A stretch of DNA of 64,000 nt, taken from NCBI RefSeq assembly GCF_038784515.1, contig NZ_CP152376.1:3162001-3226000 (forward strand), read 5' to 3'. The position numbers and the translations under genes were made by a program. The notes under the pieces were generated by a model. The model was not told the origin of the DNA, made no database searches, and was given only the letters and a program-made list of their open reading frames with translations. Of this stretch, positions 45,629-54,226 are shown one piece after another; within the stretch, counting starts at the first letter, position 1; the number at the start of each line of letters is the position of its first letter. Origin of the DNA: Rhodoferax sp. GW822-FHT02A01. GTDB lineage: Bacteria; Pseudomonadota; Gammaproteobacteria; Burkholderiales; Burkholderiaceae_C.

Positions 45629-46369
45629 TCACCAGACCGACAGATTGCTGTTCATCACGCGCTGTAGCCAGGTGCGCTTGGAACTCTCCGAGGCATCTCC
45701 TTGCGCGACCACTTCGAGGCGGGCATTGACTACGTCGCTGGATGCAACGATGTTGCTGTCGTTGAGGTCCATTGGATCCACAATGCCGGAGAAACGCATG
45801 GTGCTGATGCCGCCATTGAGCGCAATGCTGCGCTCGCCAGCCACTACCAGATTCCCGTTGCTCAGCACGCGAACGACGGAGGCCGCCAGCTGCCCAGTGA
45901 AACTGCTGCTGCTCTTGTCGGTTCCGCTGCCCTTGAATGAGCTGTTACCCGACGCTGTGATGTTCTGGTTCAGCAGCCCTTGCAGCAGACTGGAAGGTGA
46001 GTTGGAACCCCCTGGCCCTATGGACTTCAGCGAGCTTTCACGCCCTGAGTCGGTGTTGACGCTGCTGTTTGCGCTGTAGCTTTCCAAGATGTCCACTTTC
46101 AACGTGTCGCCTACATTGTGCGGTTTGCGCCTGCCAGAAAACAGGGCGCCCGACGTTCCCTTGACAAACAAGGATCCCGTATTCACGCGCTCGATATTGG
46201 CCGGAGGGGGCAAGGGCGCAGCGGTCAATGGCCCCTGCACGATGGACACCGGTGCATCAGCGCAACCTGCCAGAAAGCCCGTGCAGACCAGTGCCGTGAC
46301 CAGAACGTGGACGGGCTCATGGCAAATTCTTGCGATGGCCTGGAAAAGGATTGGAATGTACGGATGCAT
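45629..46369 (-). CDS. flgH: Flagellar L-ring protein FlgH
   Basis: About 246 residues from ATG 46369; a start at 46405 is also possible. FlgH is an outer-membrane lipoprotein that forms the L ring around the flagellar rod. The lipobox is LAGC after a hydrophobic stretch. Family blocks include GSLFVKGTSGALFSGRRKPHNVGDTLKV, then SFTGQLAASVVRVLSNGNLVVAGE and MRFSGIVDPMDLNDSN. The C-terminus (RTWLQRVMNSNLSVW) differs from the typical WLQRFFLN ending. It stands alone, away from flgG, flgI and flgJ, among lipoprotein genes, which is unusual; it may be a secondary copy with another use (inference). Confidence 0.85.
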   Translation of the reverse strand: MHPYIPILFQAIARICHEPVHVLVTALVCTGFLAGCADAPVSIVQGPLTAAPLPPPANIERVNTGSLFVKGTSGALFSGRRKPHNVGDTLKVDILESYSANSSVNTDSGRESSLKSIGPGGSNSPSSLLQGLLNQNITASGNSSFKGSGTDKSSSSFTGQLAASVVRVLSNGNLVVAGERSIALNGGISTMRFSGIVDPMDLNDSNIVASSDVVNARLEVVAQGDASESSKRTWLQRVMNSNLSVW

Positions 46370-46408
46370 GGGATTCTTTCGCTGTGGTGGGAGGTGGGCG
46401 TTCATGTT

Positions 46409-46936
46409 TCAAAAACCAGTGATGAGCGCGGTGACTACAGGCCCCAATTTGTCCTGGGTGGTCGCCCATTTACTGGTTAAGAAGCTGGAGTCCAGGATGT
46501 AGTTGCTGCTCGACAGGACCATTCCGGCCGACGTCTGCAATGTGAGGGCCGCGTTGCTGATGTACGGTCTGAAGTCATCGCTGGATGGAGGCGTTCCCCA
46601 TTCAACCAGCGCGCTGTACTTCAGCCAGATGCTGCACTTGGTTGTCACCGTGGACGTCTCGTACAGACGACTCTCGATGTTGAGATGGCGAAGTGCAGAC
46701 TGAAGGGCTGGCACTATGTCGGCGACCTGCGTCTGAGGGTTGTATTCAATACAAAGCTCCGAGAAGGGCGCGTGGTAGTGATACACCGTGTTTTTTGCCT
46801 CACCCGGCCGACTCATGATCGCAGTGCTGCTCGCCGACCCGGCCGCCTTGATCAGTTCCCACGTGGGTATGGGACTGATGATGGAGCACGCGGTCTGGCT
46901 GATGCAAAGCGCGGACAAGGCGAATATCTTGTACAT
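46409..46936 (-). CDS. Lipoprotein, Sbal_3080-like
   Basis: 175 residues from the ATG at 46934-46936; the frame is open further upstream but overlaps another gene. MYKIFALSALCISQTACS is a lipoprotein signal with TAC|S as lipobox. The mature part has the pattern of the Sbal_3080 lipoprotein family: ELCIEYNPQTQVADIVPALQ, LYETSTVTTKCSIWLKYSAL and ALTLQTSAGMVLSSSNYIL. Function unknown. It is 40 nt upstream of flgH on the same strand, so the two probably share a transcript. Confidence 0.65.
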   Translation of the reverse strand: MYKIFALSALCISQTACSIISPIPTWELIKAAGSASSTAIMSRPGEAKNTVYHYHAPFSELCIEYNPQTQVADIVPALQSALRHLNIESRLYETSTVTTKCSIWLKYSALVEWGTPPSSDDFRPYISNAALTLQTSAGMVLSSSNYILDSSFLTSKWATTQDKLGPVVTALITGF

Positions 46937-46982
46937 GGTTTGGCCAGGTAATCCGGTTGGTTGGGAGACTCCTTCTGGCTGC

Positions 46983-47366
46983 TCAAACCTTCTCGTTGAT
47001 GCTGCTCGCGGTGTCTGAAGAGCCCATGCCAAGGTAGGCGGCTGTGCTGCTGGCTGCATTGCTGATGGATTTGCCCATGGACGAAAACGCGTCGCTGACT
47101 GAAGTCGCAGCCTTGGACACACCGTCTTCCACATACTGCACACCTTCTTCCACCGTGTCCTTGACCGAAGTGGCGGCGCTGCTGATGGAGTTCCCCAGCT
47201 TGGCCATGCTTTCTTCGCTGAACTTGACGATGGAACTACTCGTGTCGGCGGCAGTGTCCACTGCCGTGGTGGAAGCATTTGCTACGTCGGACGCTGCAGT
47301 CCTGGCGGTGGTTGCGATGCTGGAAGGAACCGTTGTGAGGGATGAAACGGAACTGATGCTGCTCAT
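46983..47366 (-). CDS. Ser/Ala-rich helical protein of unknown function
   Basis: 127 residues, about half S, A and T. The middle has tandem amphipathic stretches: LGNSISSAATSVKDTVEEGV, VEDGVSKAATSVSDAFSSMG and KSISNAASSTAAYLGMG. The spacing is close to 11 residues, as in LEA, phasin or apolipoprotein-like surface-binding helices. There is no signal peptide and no cysteine. It heads the group of lipoprotein genes on the minus strand, with GGAG upstream. No family is recognised; a membrane- or surface-coating role is a guess. Confidence 0.6.
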   Translation of the reverse strand: MSSISSVSSLTTVPSSIATTARTAASDVANASTTAVDTAADTSSSIVKFSEESMAKLGNSISSAATSVKDTVEEGVQYVEDGVSKAATSVSDAFSSMGKSISNAASSTAAYLGMGSSDTASSINEKV

Positions 47367-47709
47367 ACTATTCTCCTGGAAAGGTGGTTAATGGATGTAT
47401 GAATAGTAGATAGATGCCTTCAGGCCAATATCGCCATCAAACCAGGAAAGCGCCGCCAATAGAAAGTCACAAAAACCGATTTCTAAACGCGCTCGATATA
47501 TATATTTTCAATGCCGAAATATTGAACTCGTTAGGGTGGAAAACAGAAATAGTGTCGATACACAGATACACATTAGATATATATCAACTGTGCAAAGTAG
47601 AAGACGAGATTTTTTGTGTCTTGCAATACTCCTGCCCATGGGTTGCATACCTTCCCATGAGAACAAGCAAGTACCAACACGAATCCGAGGGCCTACGCGG
47701 TAAGAAAAT
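47367..47709. other. AT-rich intergenic region between divergent genes
   Basis: About 340 nt of clearly lower G+C (for example the TATATATATTTTC stretch near 47500). An open frame at 47414-47713 has no ribosome binding site or motif, and I do not support it. The region separates divergent small genes and likely holds their promoters. AT-rich DNA of this kind often binds H-NS-like proteins (inference). Confidence 0.45.
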
Positions 47710-47907
47710 ATGACAAAGAATCAGAAGAGTGAAATGCCACCGGCAAGAATTGCACTGCTGCACTGGACGGCCACAGCTTGCGTTATTTTTTTACTGCAAG
47801 GCTGTGCCGTAGTTGCAGTGGCGGACGCCGCGGTCACCGTGGTGGCGACCGGAGTCAAAGTGACTGCCAAGGCGGTGGGTGCTGCGGCTAGTGCCGTGAT
47901 ACCTTAG
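47710..47907 (+). CDS. Small lipoprotein
   Basis: 65 residues. ATACVIFLLQGC is a lipoprotein signal with LLQGC as lipobox, after a basic N-terminus. The mature part is 35 residues of small hydrophobic and alanine residues (VADAAVTVVATGVKVTAKAV), resembling tiny lipoproteins of the NF038104 group. Function unknown. It is convergent with yicC, whose stop is 15 nt away. Confidence 0.65.
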   Translation: MTKNQKSEMPPARIALLHWTATACVIFLLQGCAVVAVADAAVTVVATGVKVTAKAVGAAASAVIP

Positions 47908-47922
47908 CTCCCACCAAAAAAA

Positions 47923-48840
47923 TTACTCGATGTTCTGCACCTGCTCGCGCATCTGCTCGATCAGCACCTTCATGTCCACCGAGATGCGGGTGAGTTCCAG
48001 GGCCGATGACTTGGAGCCCAGGGTGTTGGCTTCGCGATGCAATTCCTGGATCAGGAAGTCCAGGCGCTTGCCGACTTCTCCGCCCTTTTTCAGCAGGCGC
48101 TCGATTTCATCCAGATGGGAGTCCAGACGGGTGATTTCCTCAGCCACATCAATGCGGATGGCAAAGGCGGTGGCTTCCGTCAGGGCGCGATCCAGTGCCG
48201 CTTCGGGTAGGTTGGCGCCGTCGGCAAGTGCCATGGCTTCCTTCCAGCGGTCCAAAAAGCGCTGACGCTGCTGTTCCACCAATTGCGGAACCAAGGGCGT
48301 GGCCTGCGCCGCCAGCGCGCGCAGCTGCACCAGGCGTTCGCTCAGCATGGCAGACAGTCGGGTGCCTTCACGTTGGCGCGCGGCCAGAAGCTCTTTCAAA
48401 ACCTTTTCCGCCAGGGGGGTGACGGCTTGGCTCCAGTCACGGGTGCCACTTTGCTCGGCGGCGGCCAGGCGCAATACGTCGGCCACGCTCAGCGGCGTGG
48501 CCTGGGGTAGCCAGGAGCGCACGCTGTCCTGGGCGCTGTTGAGGCGCTGCAGCAGCTTGGGGCTGGGTTCGGTCACGCCGGTGGCATTGGCGGTTTCAAT
48601 GGAGGCACGGACCTCCACCTTGCCCCGCTTGAGCTTGGCAATGATCAATTCGCGCAGGCTGGGCTCAAACTGGCGCAGGTCTTCCGGAAGACGGAAAGTC
48701 AGGTCCAGAAAACGGCTGTTGACCGACCGGATCTCAAGCCCCAGTTGGGCTGCGGGCGGAGTACGTACTTCGGAATCGGGTTGGCTGTTGGCTGTGCTGT
48801 GCTGGGCACTGGCATAGCCAGTCATGCTGTAAACTGGCAT
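47923..48840 (-). CDS. yicC: YicC/YloC-family endoribonuclease
   Basis: 305 residues from ATG 48840 with GAG upstream. The N-terminal YicC domain starts VYSMTGYASAQ and has LGLEIRSVNSRFLDLTFRLP; the C-terminal DUF1732 domain carries RIDVAEEITRLDSHLDEIERLL and QELHREANTLGSKS. YicC cleaves small RNAs, with RyhB as known target in E. coli. In Burkholderiales it normally lies beside gmk; here an accessory block separates the two. It is divergent from the kinase-phosphatase genes. Confidence 0.95.
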   Translation of the reverse strand: MPVYSMTGYASAQHSTANSQPDSEVRTPPAAQLGLEIRSVNSRFLDLTFRLPEDLRQFEPSLRELIIAKLKRGKVEVRASIETANATGVTEPSPKLLQRLNSAQDSVRSWLPQATPLSVADVLRLAAAEQSGTRDWSQAVTPLAEKVLKELLAARQREGTRLSAMLSERLVQLRALAAQATPLVPQLVEQQRQRFLDRWKEAMALADGANLPEAALDRALTEATAFAIRIDVAEEITRLDSHLDEIERLLKKGGEVGKRLDFLIQELHREANTLGSKSSALELTRISVDMKVLIEQMREQVQNIE

Positions 48841-48918
48841 TGCGGGTTCTCGGGTCAATAGGGATGGCCCTGAGAATAACCTGATTTAGATCGCACCGAC
48901 CAGCACAGCCAATCCTCC

Positions 48919-49920
48919 ATGTCCAAGGTCAAGCCTTCACCACTGCCCCCCGATACGGTTGTAGGGGGTTACCGCATCGTGCGCAAAGTCGCCGCTGGCG
49001 GTTTTGGCCTGGTGTACCTGGCACTGGACTCCGAAGGCCAACAGGTGGCGATCAAGGAATATCTACCTTCCTCCCTGGCGGCGCGGGCGCCCGGCGAATT
49101 GCTGCCCCAGGTGCTGCCGGAGAAGCTCTCACTCTATCGCTTGGGCCTCAAGAGTTTTTTTGAGGAAGGCCGGTCGCTGGCGCAGATTTCCCACCCCTCG
49201 GTGGTGAGCGTGTTGAACTTTTTCCGTGAAAACGAAACCGTTTACATGGTGATGAACTACCTGGAAGGCAGTGCCTTGCAGGATTTCATCGTGACCGCGC
49301 GCGAACTCAAGCAAAGCAAGGTGTTCCGCGAATCCACCATCCGCTCCCTGTTTGATGAAATCCTGCGCGGACTGCGCATCGTGCACCAGCACAAGATGCT
49401 GCATCTGGACATCAAGCCGGCCAACATCTTCATCACCGACGACAACAAAGCGGTGCTGATTGATTTCGGTGCGGCACGCGAAGTGCTGAGCAAGGAAGGT
49501 AGCTTCATCCGTCCCATGTACACGCCGGGCTTCGCTGCTCCGGAAATGTATCGGCGCGACGCGGCCATGGGGCCCTGGACCGACATCTACGCCATCGGTG
49601 CCTGCATGTATGCCTGCATGCAGGGCTATCCGCCCAGCGAGGCGCCGCAGCGCCAGGATAAGGACCGGATTGCCATCGCCTTGGCGCGCCTGCGTGGCGT
49701 GTATTCCGACAACCTGATCGAAGTGGTGGAGTGGTGCATGGCTTTGGACCCGCTGTCGCGGCCCCAATCCGTGTTTGCCTTGCAAAAGGAGCTCAGCCGC
49801 GAAGGCGAGCGTCGTTACACCAAGCTCTCGGTGGCCGAAAAGGTGCGCATGCAATTTGACAACATGGTGGCTGAAACCAAGAAGTCGGCAGCGCCCGTTC
49901 CGGCGGGCAAACCCAAATGA
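48919..49920 (+). CDS. Ser/Thr protein kinase (non-RD type)
   Basis: 333 residues, a soluble Hanks-type kinase. Glycine loop AAGGFGLVYLAL (25-36), catalytic lysine K46 in VAIKEYLP, catalytic loop H162-L-D164-IKPAN with L in place of R (so not an RD kinase), DFG as D182-FGAA and APE-like APEMY. No membrane helix or extracellular domain is visible. The kinase and the PP2C-type phosphatase gene overlap by 4 nt (ATGA), so they are made together as an opposing pair. This pair between yicC and rph is usual in Burkholderiales. Targets are unknown. Confidence 0.93.
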   Translation: MSKVKPSPLPPDTVVGGYRIVRKVAAGGFGLVYLALDSEGQQVAIKEYLPSSLAARAPGELLPQVLPEKLSLYRLGLKSFFEEGRSLAQISHPSVVSVLNFFRENETVYMVMNYLEGSALQDFIVTARELKQSKVFRESTIRSLFDEILRGLRIVHQHKMLHLDIKPANIFITDDNKAVLIDFGAAREVLSKEGSFIRPMYTPGFAAPEMYRRDAAMGPWTDIYAIGACMYACMQGYPPSEAPQRQDKDRIAIALARLRGVYSDNLIEVVEWCMALDPLSRPQSVFALQKELSREGERRYTKLSVAEKVRMQFDNMVAETKKSAAPVPAGKPK

Positions 49921-50831
49921 AGTTTTCCGTTTTCCAGATCAGCCGCAAGGGCGGCCGTGAGAAGAATGAAGACCGCATGGGCTACTGCTACACCAATAGC
50001 TCGGGGCTGTTCCTGTTGGCCGATGGCATGGGCGGCCACCCCGAAGGCGAAGTGGCGGCACAGCTCGCCTTGCAAACCATTTCAGCGCTCTATCAGAAGG
50101 AAGCCAAACCCGAACTGCATGACGTCAAGGCATTCCTGAACACCGCTGTGATGGCTGCGCACCGCCAGATCTTGCGCTATGCGGTGGACGGTGGCCTGAG
50201 CGATACGCCCCGTACCACCCTGGTCGTGGCGGTGGTGCAGGGCGGAATGGCGCATTGGGCCCATTGCGGCGATTCCCGCCTGTACTTCGTGCGCGAAGGA
50301 GAGCTTCTGGCCCGCACCCGGGATCACTCCTATCTGGAGCAGCAGCGCGACTCCAAGCGGCCCCCGTCGTCCAAGGATGTCAATCGCAACGTTCTCTTCA
50401 CCTGTCTGGGCTCTCCCACCAAGCCGGTGTTCGATATTGCCGGCCCGGTTCCGCTGCAGCAAGGTGACAAGATCCTGCTGTGTTCCGATGGGCTGTGGGG
50501 CAGTCTGGAAGATCCGGAAATCGTTCTGCATCTGGGACAAAAAGCCGTTTCCGTGGCGGCGCCGGAGCTGGTTGAACGCGCCCTGATCAAGGCCGGCGCC
50601 AGCAGTGACAACGTCACCCTGATTGCCATGGAGTGGGAAACGCCCGATGTGTTCGAAACCACCCGCGGCGACATCAGCACCCAGAACATGGACGACGACA
50701 TGTTTGCCTCTACCGTGCAGGCCGCCTGGCTGGATTCCGAGGCAGAAGAACTGGACGACGAAGCCATTGAGCGTTCGATTGCCGAGATCAACGCGGCCAT
50801 ACGCCGCACCGCCTTTTCCCGCAAGCACTGA
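49917..50831 (+). CDS. PP2C-family Ser/Thr protein phosphatase
   Basis: 304 residues. The metal-binding residues sit in the expected blocks: REKNEDRMG, LFLLADGMGGHPEG, AHCGDSRLYFVREGEL, LLCSDGLWGSL and SSDNVTLIAM. The family removes phosphate from Ser/Thr with two metal ions. Its C-terminal tail beyond about residue 240 is acidic (DSEAEELDDEAIE) and may be regulatory. It overlaps the kinase gene by 4 nt, so it most likely opposes that kinase. Confidence 0.95.
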   Translation: MKFSVFQISRKGGREKNEDRMGYCYTNSSGLFLLADGMGGHPEGEVAAQLALQTISALYQKEAKPELHDVKAFLNTAVMAAHRQILRYAVDGGLSDTPRTTLVVAVVQGGMAHWAHCGDSRLYFVREGELLARTRDHSYLEQQRDSKRPPSSKDVNRNVLFTCLGSPTKPVFDIAGPVPLQQGDKILLCSDGLWGSLEDPEIVLHLGQKAVSVAAPELVERALIKAGASSDNVTLIAMEWETPDVFETTRGDISTQNMDDDMFASTVQAAWLDSEAEELDDEAIERSIAEINAAIRRTAFSRKH

Positions 50832-50870
50832 GTGCTGTGCGGTCCCCTTTGAGTTAAAAGAGAAAATTCC

Positions 50871-51599
50871 ATGACCGCCTTTACGCGCACATCCCTCCGT
50901 GCGGCCGACGCCTTGCGCCCGGTACGCATCACTCGCGGCTACACCATCCACGCCGAAGGATCGGTGCTGATCGAGTTTGGCGCCACCAAGGTGCTGTGCA
51001 CCGCATCGGTCGAAGAAAAGGTGCCTCCGCACAAGCGTGGCAGCGGCGAAGGCTGGGTCACTGCCGAATACGGCATGCTGCCCCGCTCCACCCACACCCG
51101 CAGCGACCGTGAGGCGGCGCGCGGCAAGCAAAGCGGTCGCACCCAGGAAATCCAGCGCCTCATAGGCCGCTCCCTGCGCGCCGTGTTTGACCTCAAACTG
51201 CTGGGCGAGCGCACCATTCAGCTCGATTGCGATGTGCTGCAGGCCGATGGGGGCACCCGCACAGCCGCCATCACCGGCGCTTTCGTGGCTGCTCAGGACG
51301 CCGTCAACGGATTGCTGGCAGCGGGCAAGATCAGCCAGAGCCCCATCATCGCGCCCGTGGCGGCCATCTCCGTGGGCATTGTGCAAGGCACGCCCCTGCT
51401 GGATCTGGAGTACGTGGAAGACTCTGCATGTGACACCGACATGAACGTGGTCATGACCGGCGCCGGGCATTTTGTGGAAGTGCAGGGCACTGCCGAAGGC
51501 GTTGCCTTCAGCCGTACGGAAATGAATGCCCTGCTGGACCTGGCCGAAAAAGGCATCACTGAGCTGATGGCGCTGCAGCAGCAGGCGCTGGCTGCCTGA
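50871..51599 (+). CDS. rph: Ribonuclease PH
   Basis: 242 residues, the normal length. It trims the 3' end of tRNA precursors with phosphate. [21 protein letters not shown], then [20 protein letters not shown] and [20 protein letters not shown] contain the RNA-binding arginines and catalytic aspartates (D in [10 protein letters not shown]). It opens the rph-rdgB-hemW gene row common in this order. Confidence 0.97.
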   Translation: MTAFTRTSLRAADALRPVRITRGYTIHAEGSVLIEFGATKVLCTASVEEKVPPHKRGSGEGWVTAEYGMLPRSTHTRSDREAARGKQSGRTQEIQRLIGRSLRAVFDLKLLGERTIQLDCDVLQADGGTRTAAITGAFVAAQDAVNGLLAAGKISQSPIIAPVAAISVGIVQGTPLLDLEYVEDSACDTDMNVVMTGAGHFVEVQGTAEGVAFSRTEMNALLDLAEKGITELMALQQQALAA

Positions 51600-51619
51600 G
51601 CAGACGCATCGGACTGCCC

Positions 51620-52234
51620 ATGAAAATCGTCCTGGCCTCCAACAACAAGGGCAAGCTGGTCGAGCTGCAGGCGCTGTTCGGTCCCTTGGGCTGCACATTG
51701 ATCACCCAGAGTGAGTTGGGCGTACCCGAAGCACCCGAGCCACATCGCACCTTTGTGGAAAACGCGCTGGCCAAGGCCCGCAATGCGGCTCACCACACCG
51801 GCTTGCCGGCGCTGGCCGACGATGCCGGGCTGTGCGTGGATGCACTGGGTGGATTGCCCGGCGTGGACACCGCGTACTACGCCACCCAGTTCGGTTACCC
51901 CAAGGGCGACGACAACAACGTCATCGCCCTGTTGAAGCAGATGCGCGGCGTGGAAAACCGTCGCGCCGCCCTGGTCAGCACATTGGTAGCGGTGCGATCG
52001 GAGAACGATCCTGAGCCGCTGATCGCTATGGGCCGCGCCCGTGGCCTGCTGACGCAGGAGCCCATGGGGAGCAACGGCTTTGGCTTCGATCCGGTGATGT
52101 GGATTCCGGAGTTCGGCCAGACCTTTGCCCAGCTGGCGCCGGAGGTGAAGAACGCCAACAGCCACCGCGGCCGCGCTGCGCGCGCCATGGTCCAGTTGAT
52201 GCGTGAACAATGGCTGGGCCAGGACGCGGCTTGA
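51620..52234 (+). CDS. rdgB: XTP/dITP pyrophosphatase (HAM1 family)
   Basis: 204 residues. It hydrolyses non-standard purine triphosphates (ITP, dITP, XTP) to monophosphates to keep them out of DNA. Family marks: IVLASNNKGKLVEL at the start, ENALAKARNAAHHTGLPALADDAGLCVDAL, and GSNGFGFDPVMWIP followed by KNANSHRGRAARAM. It follows rph by 20 nt and is coupled to hemW by overlap. Confidence 0.97.
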   Translation: MKIVLASNNKGKLVELQALFGPLGCTLITQSELGVPEAPEPHRTFVENALAKARNAAHHTGLPALADDAGLCVDALGGLPGVDTAYYATQFGYPKGDDNNVIALLKQMRGVENRRAALVSTLVAVRSENDPEPLIAMGRARGLLTQEPMGSNGFGFDPVMWIPEFGQTFAQLAPEVKNANSHRGRAARAMVQLMREQWLGQDAA

Positions 52235-53484
52235 AGATCGTGCCCGTCATTCCCGTCACTCCGCACGAGCCACAGCAGGAGGCGGTGGCGCAGCATGACA
52301 TCCAGCACTACATGCGCCCCGGCGGCCTGCAGCTGTCGTCCCTGCCACCTTTGAGCCTCTATATCCATCTGCCCTGGTGCCTGAAAAAGTGCCCGTACTG
52401 CGATTTCAATTCGCACGCGGTGCAAGGCGACGGACTGCCCGAACAGCGCTACCTGTATGCCCTGGTGGCCGATCTGGATGCGGCGCTGCCGCTGATCTGG
52501 GGCCGCCCGGTACACAGCATCTTCATCGGAGGTGGCACGCCCAGCCTGTTCTCGCCCGCATCCATAGACCGGTTGCTGGGCGACGTACGGGCACGGTTGC
52601 CATTGACGCCGGATTGCGAGATCACCATGGAGGCCAACCCCGGCACTTTCGAGAAGGACCGCTTCCGCGCCTTCCGCCAGGCCGGTGTCACGCGTCTGTC
52701 GATTGGTGTGCAGAGCTTTAACGACGCACACCTGAAGGCGCTGGGCCGCGTGCACGACAGCGCCCAGGCGCTGGCCGCTGTGGAAGAGGCGGCGCAGGCC
52801 TTTGACACCTTCAACCTGGACATCATGTATGCGCTGCCCGGGCAGACGCTGCAGCAGGTGGATGAAGACATTGCCCGGGCCTTGCAGTTCAAGCCGCCGC
52901 ACATTTCGATCTACCACCTGACCATAGAGCCCAACACCTATTTCGCCAAGTACCCGCCGGCGGTGCCGGAGGATGATGCGGCTTACGCCATGTTGGATCT
53001 GATCACCGAACGCACCCAGACCGCCGGCTTGCAGCGTTACGAGGTGTCGGCGTATGCGCGAGATGGCCACCGTTGCTGGCACAACCTCAACTACTGGCAG
53101 TTTGGTGACTATCTGGGTATTGGCGCGGGCGCCCACAGCAAGATCAGCTTTGCCCACCGGGTCGTGCGCCAGGTGCGCTTTCGCGATCCGGCGCGCTACA
53201 TGCAGCAGGCGTTGGCCGGAGCTGCGCTGGCGCAGGATGAGGAAGTGGCGCGCAACGACCTGGCGTTTGAATACATGCTCAACGCCTTGCGCCTGCGTCA
53301 TGGATTTGGGTTGCGTGATTTCACCGAACGCACCGGCCTGTCTTCCAGCAGCATTGAAGCAGCACTGGTGGAGGCCGAGCGCAAGGGACTGATAGAGCGG
53401 GACTTCGCCCGCGTGCGGCCCACCGTGCGCGGCTTTGACTTTTTGAGTGACTTGCAGGAACTTTTCCTGTCCAATGCTTCCTAG
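52231..53484 (+). CDS. hemW: HemW, haem chaperone / radical SAM protein
   Basis: About 417 residues from a TTG at 52231 that overlaps the rdgB stop, with AGGA upstream; an ATG at 52210 lacks such a box. The radical SAM cluster motif is C-x3-C-x2-C (HLPWCLKKCPYCDFNSH), and there is the GGG-type FIGGGTPSLFSP and the GVQSFNDAHLKALGR block. The C-terminal HemN-like domain has the LNYWQFGDYLGIGAGAHSK segment. HemW was long annotated as oxygen-independent coproporphyrinogen oxidase; it lacks the extra N-terminal residues of HemN and acts as a haem-binding protein. Confidence 0.93.
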   Translation: MKIVPVIPVTPHEPQQEAVAQHDIQHYMRPGGLQLSSLPPLSLYIHLPWCLKKCPYCDFNSHAVQGDGLPEQRYLYALVADLDAALPLIWGRPVHSIFIGGGTPSLFSPASIDRLLGDVRARLPLTPDCEITMEANPGTFEKDRFRAFRQAGVTRLSIGVQSFNDAHLKALGRVHDSAQALAAVEEAAQAFDTFNLDIMYALPGQTLQQVDEDIARALQFKPPHISIYHLTIEPNTYFAKYPPAVPEDDAAYAMLDLITERTQTAGLQRYEVSAYARDGHRCWHNLNYWQFGDYLGIGAGAHSKISFAHRVVRQVRFRDPARYMQQALAGAALAQDEEVARNDLAFEYMLNALRLRHGFGLRDFTERTGLSSSSIEAALVEAERKGLIERDFARVRPTVRGFDFLSDLQELFLSNAS

Positions 53485-53532
53485 TGCGCTGTCTGCCTGC
53501 ACAGGGAGCTCACGGTGGAATAAGGGGCGTCT

Positions 53533-54219
53533 ATGTTCTCGGTATATGGCAAGGCGGGGCGTCTGTTTCGCGGCTCCATGGAAGAGTTGCGCAGGATCGG
53601 CCCGACCGCAGCGCTGGGGCGAACCCAGAAAATTCTCGGCGTAGCCCGCGACGGCCAGGGCGATCCCGTGCCTGGCATGGTGTCGCCCAAGCTCGGAGGT
53701 GGGGCAGGCACACCGGCGCAGGACCTGGTGCACCGTGGTGCCATGGCCGCGTATGAGCAGGCCAGCAAGACCTTCATACCACGCCATCCTCTGACGTTGG
53801 TGCGCGACATCATGAATTCCGGCGCCATGACCCTGCGCGATGACGCCACCGTGGCCGGTGCCTGGAGCATGCTGGCAGAGCACCACCTGGGGCAGGCGCC
53901 GGTGGTGGATGCGCAGGGCACGCTGGTGGGGCTGCTCAGCCGTGCCGACCTGATGCGGTCCGATCGCTTGCCGGGGCCGCAAACCCACGCCTTGGTATGG
54001 CAGTCATTCCTGATGCAGAACGTGCAGGACATCATGTGGACACCGGTGCCCAGTGTGGCGCCGGAAACCGATATCCGCAGGCTCGCCAGGGTGTTGCTGG
54101 ATACGGGGCTGCCGGGGTTGCCGGTGGTGGACGAGCAGGGGGCTGTGGTGGCCTTTGTTTCGCGCACCGACATCCTGCGTGCCGTGGTGTCCGATCCGCC
54201 GCTGGATCTGTGGAGCTGA
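53533..54219 (+). CDS. CBS-domain protein
   Basis: 228 residues. Two CBS repeats fill the C-terminal two thirds: VRDIMNSGAMTLRDDATVAGAWSM to LLSRADLM, and VQDIMWTPVPSVAPETDIRR to VSRTDILRAVV. CBS pairs bind adenosine nucleotides or SAM and act as regulatory modules. The N-terminal 60 residues are not recognised. It is 49 nt after hemW and convergent with the amidotransferase gene. Target unknown. Confidence 0.85.
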   Translation: MFSVYGKAGRLFRGSMEELRRIGPTAALGRTQKILGVARDGQGDPVPGMVSPKLGGGAGTPAQDLVHRGAMAAYEQASKTFIPRHPLTLVRDIMNSGAMTLRDDATVAGAWSMLAEHHLGQAPVVDAQGTLVGLLSRADLMRSDRLPGPQTHALVWQSFLMQNVQDIMWTPVPSVAPETDIRRLARVLLDTGLPGLPVVDEQGAVVAFVSRTDILRAVVSDPPLDLWS

Positions 54220-54226
54220 AGGCGCC

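Noticed and set aside
47414..47713. 99-residue frame in the AT-rich intergenic region
   Set aside because: Composition like noncoding DNA and no start signal.
50082..53988. Very long minus-strand frames opposite PP2C, rph, rdgB and hemW
   Set aside because: They run antisense across four conserved genes and have no recognisable domains.
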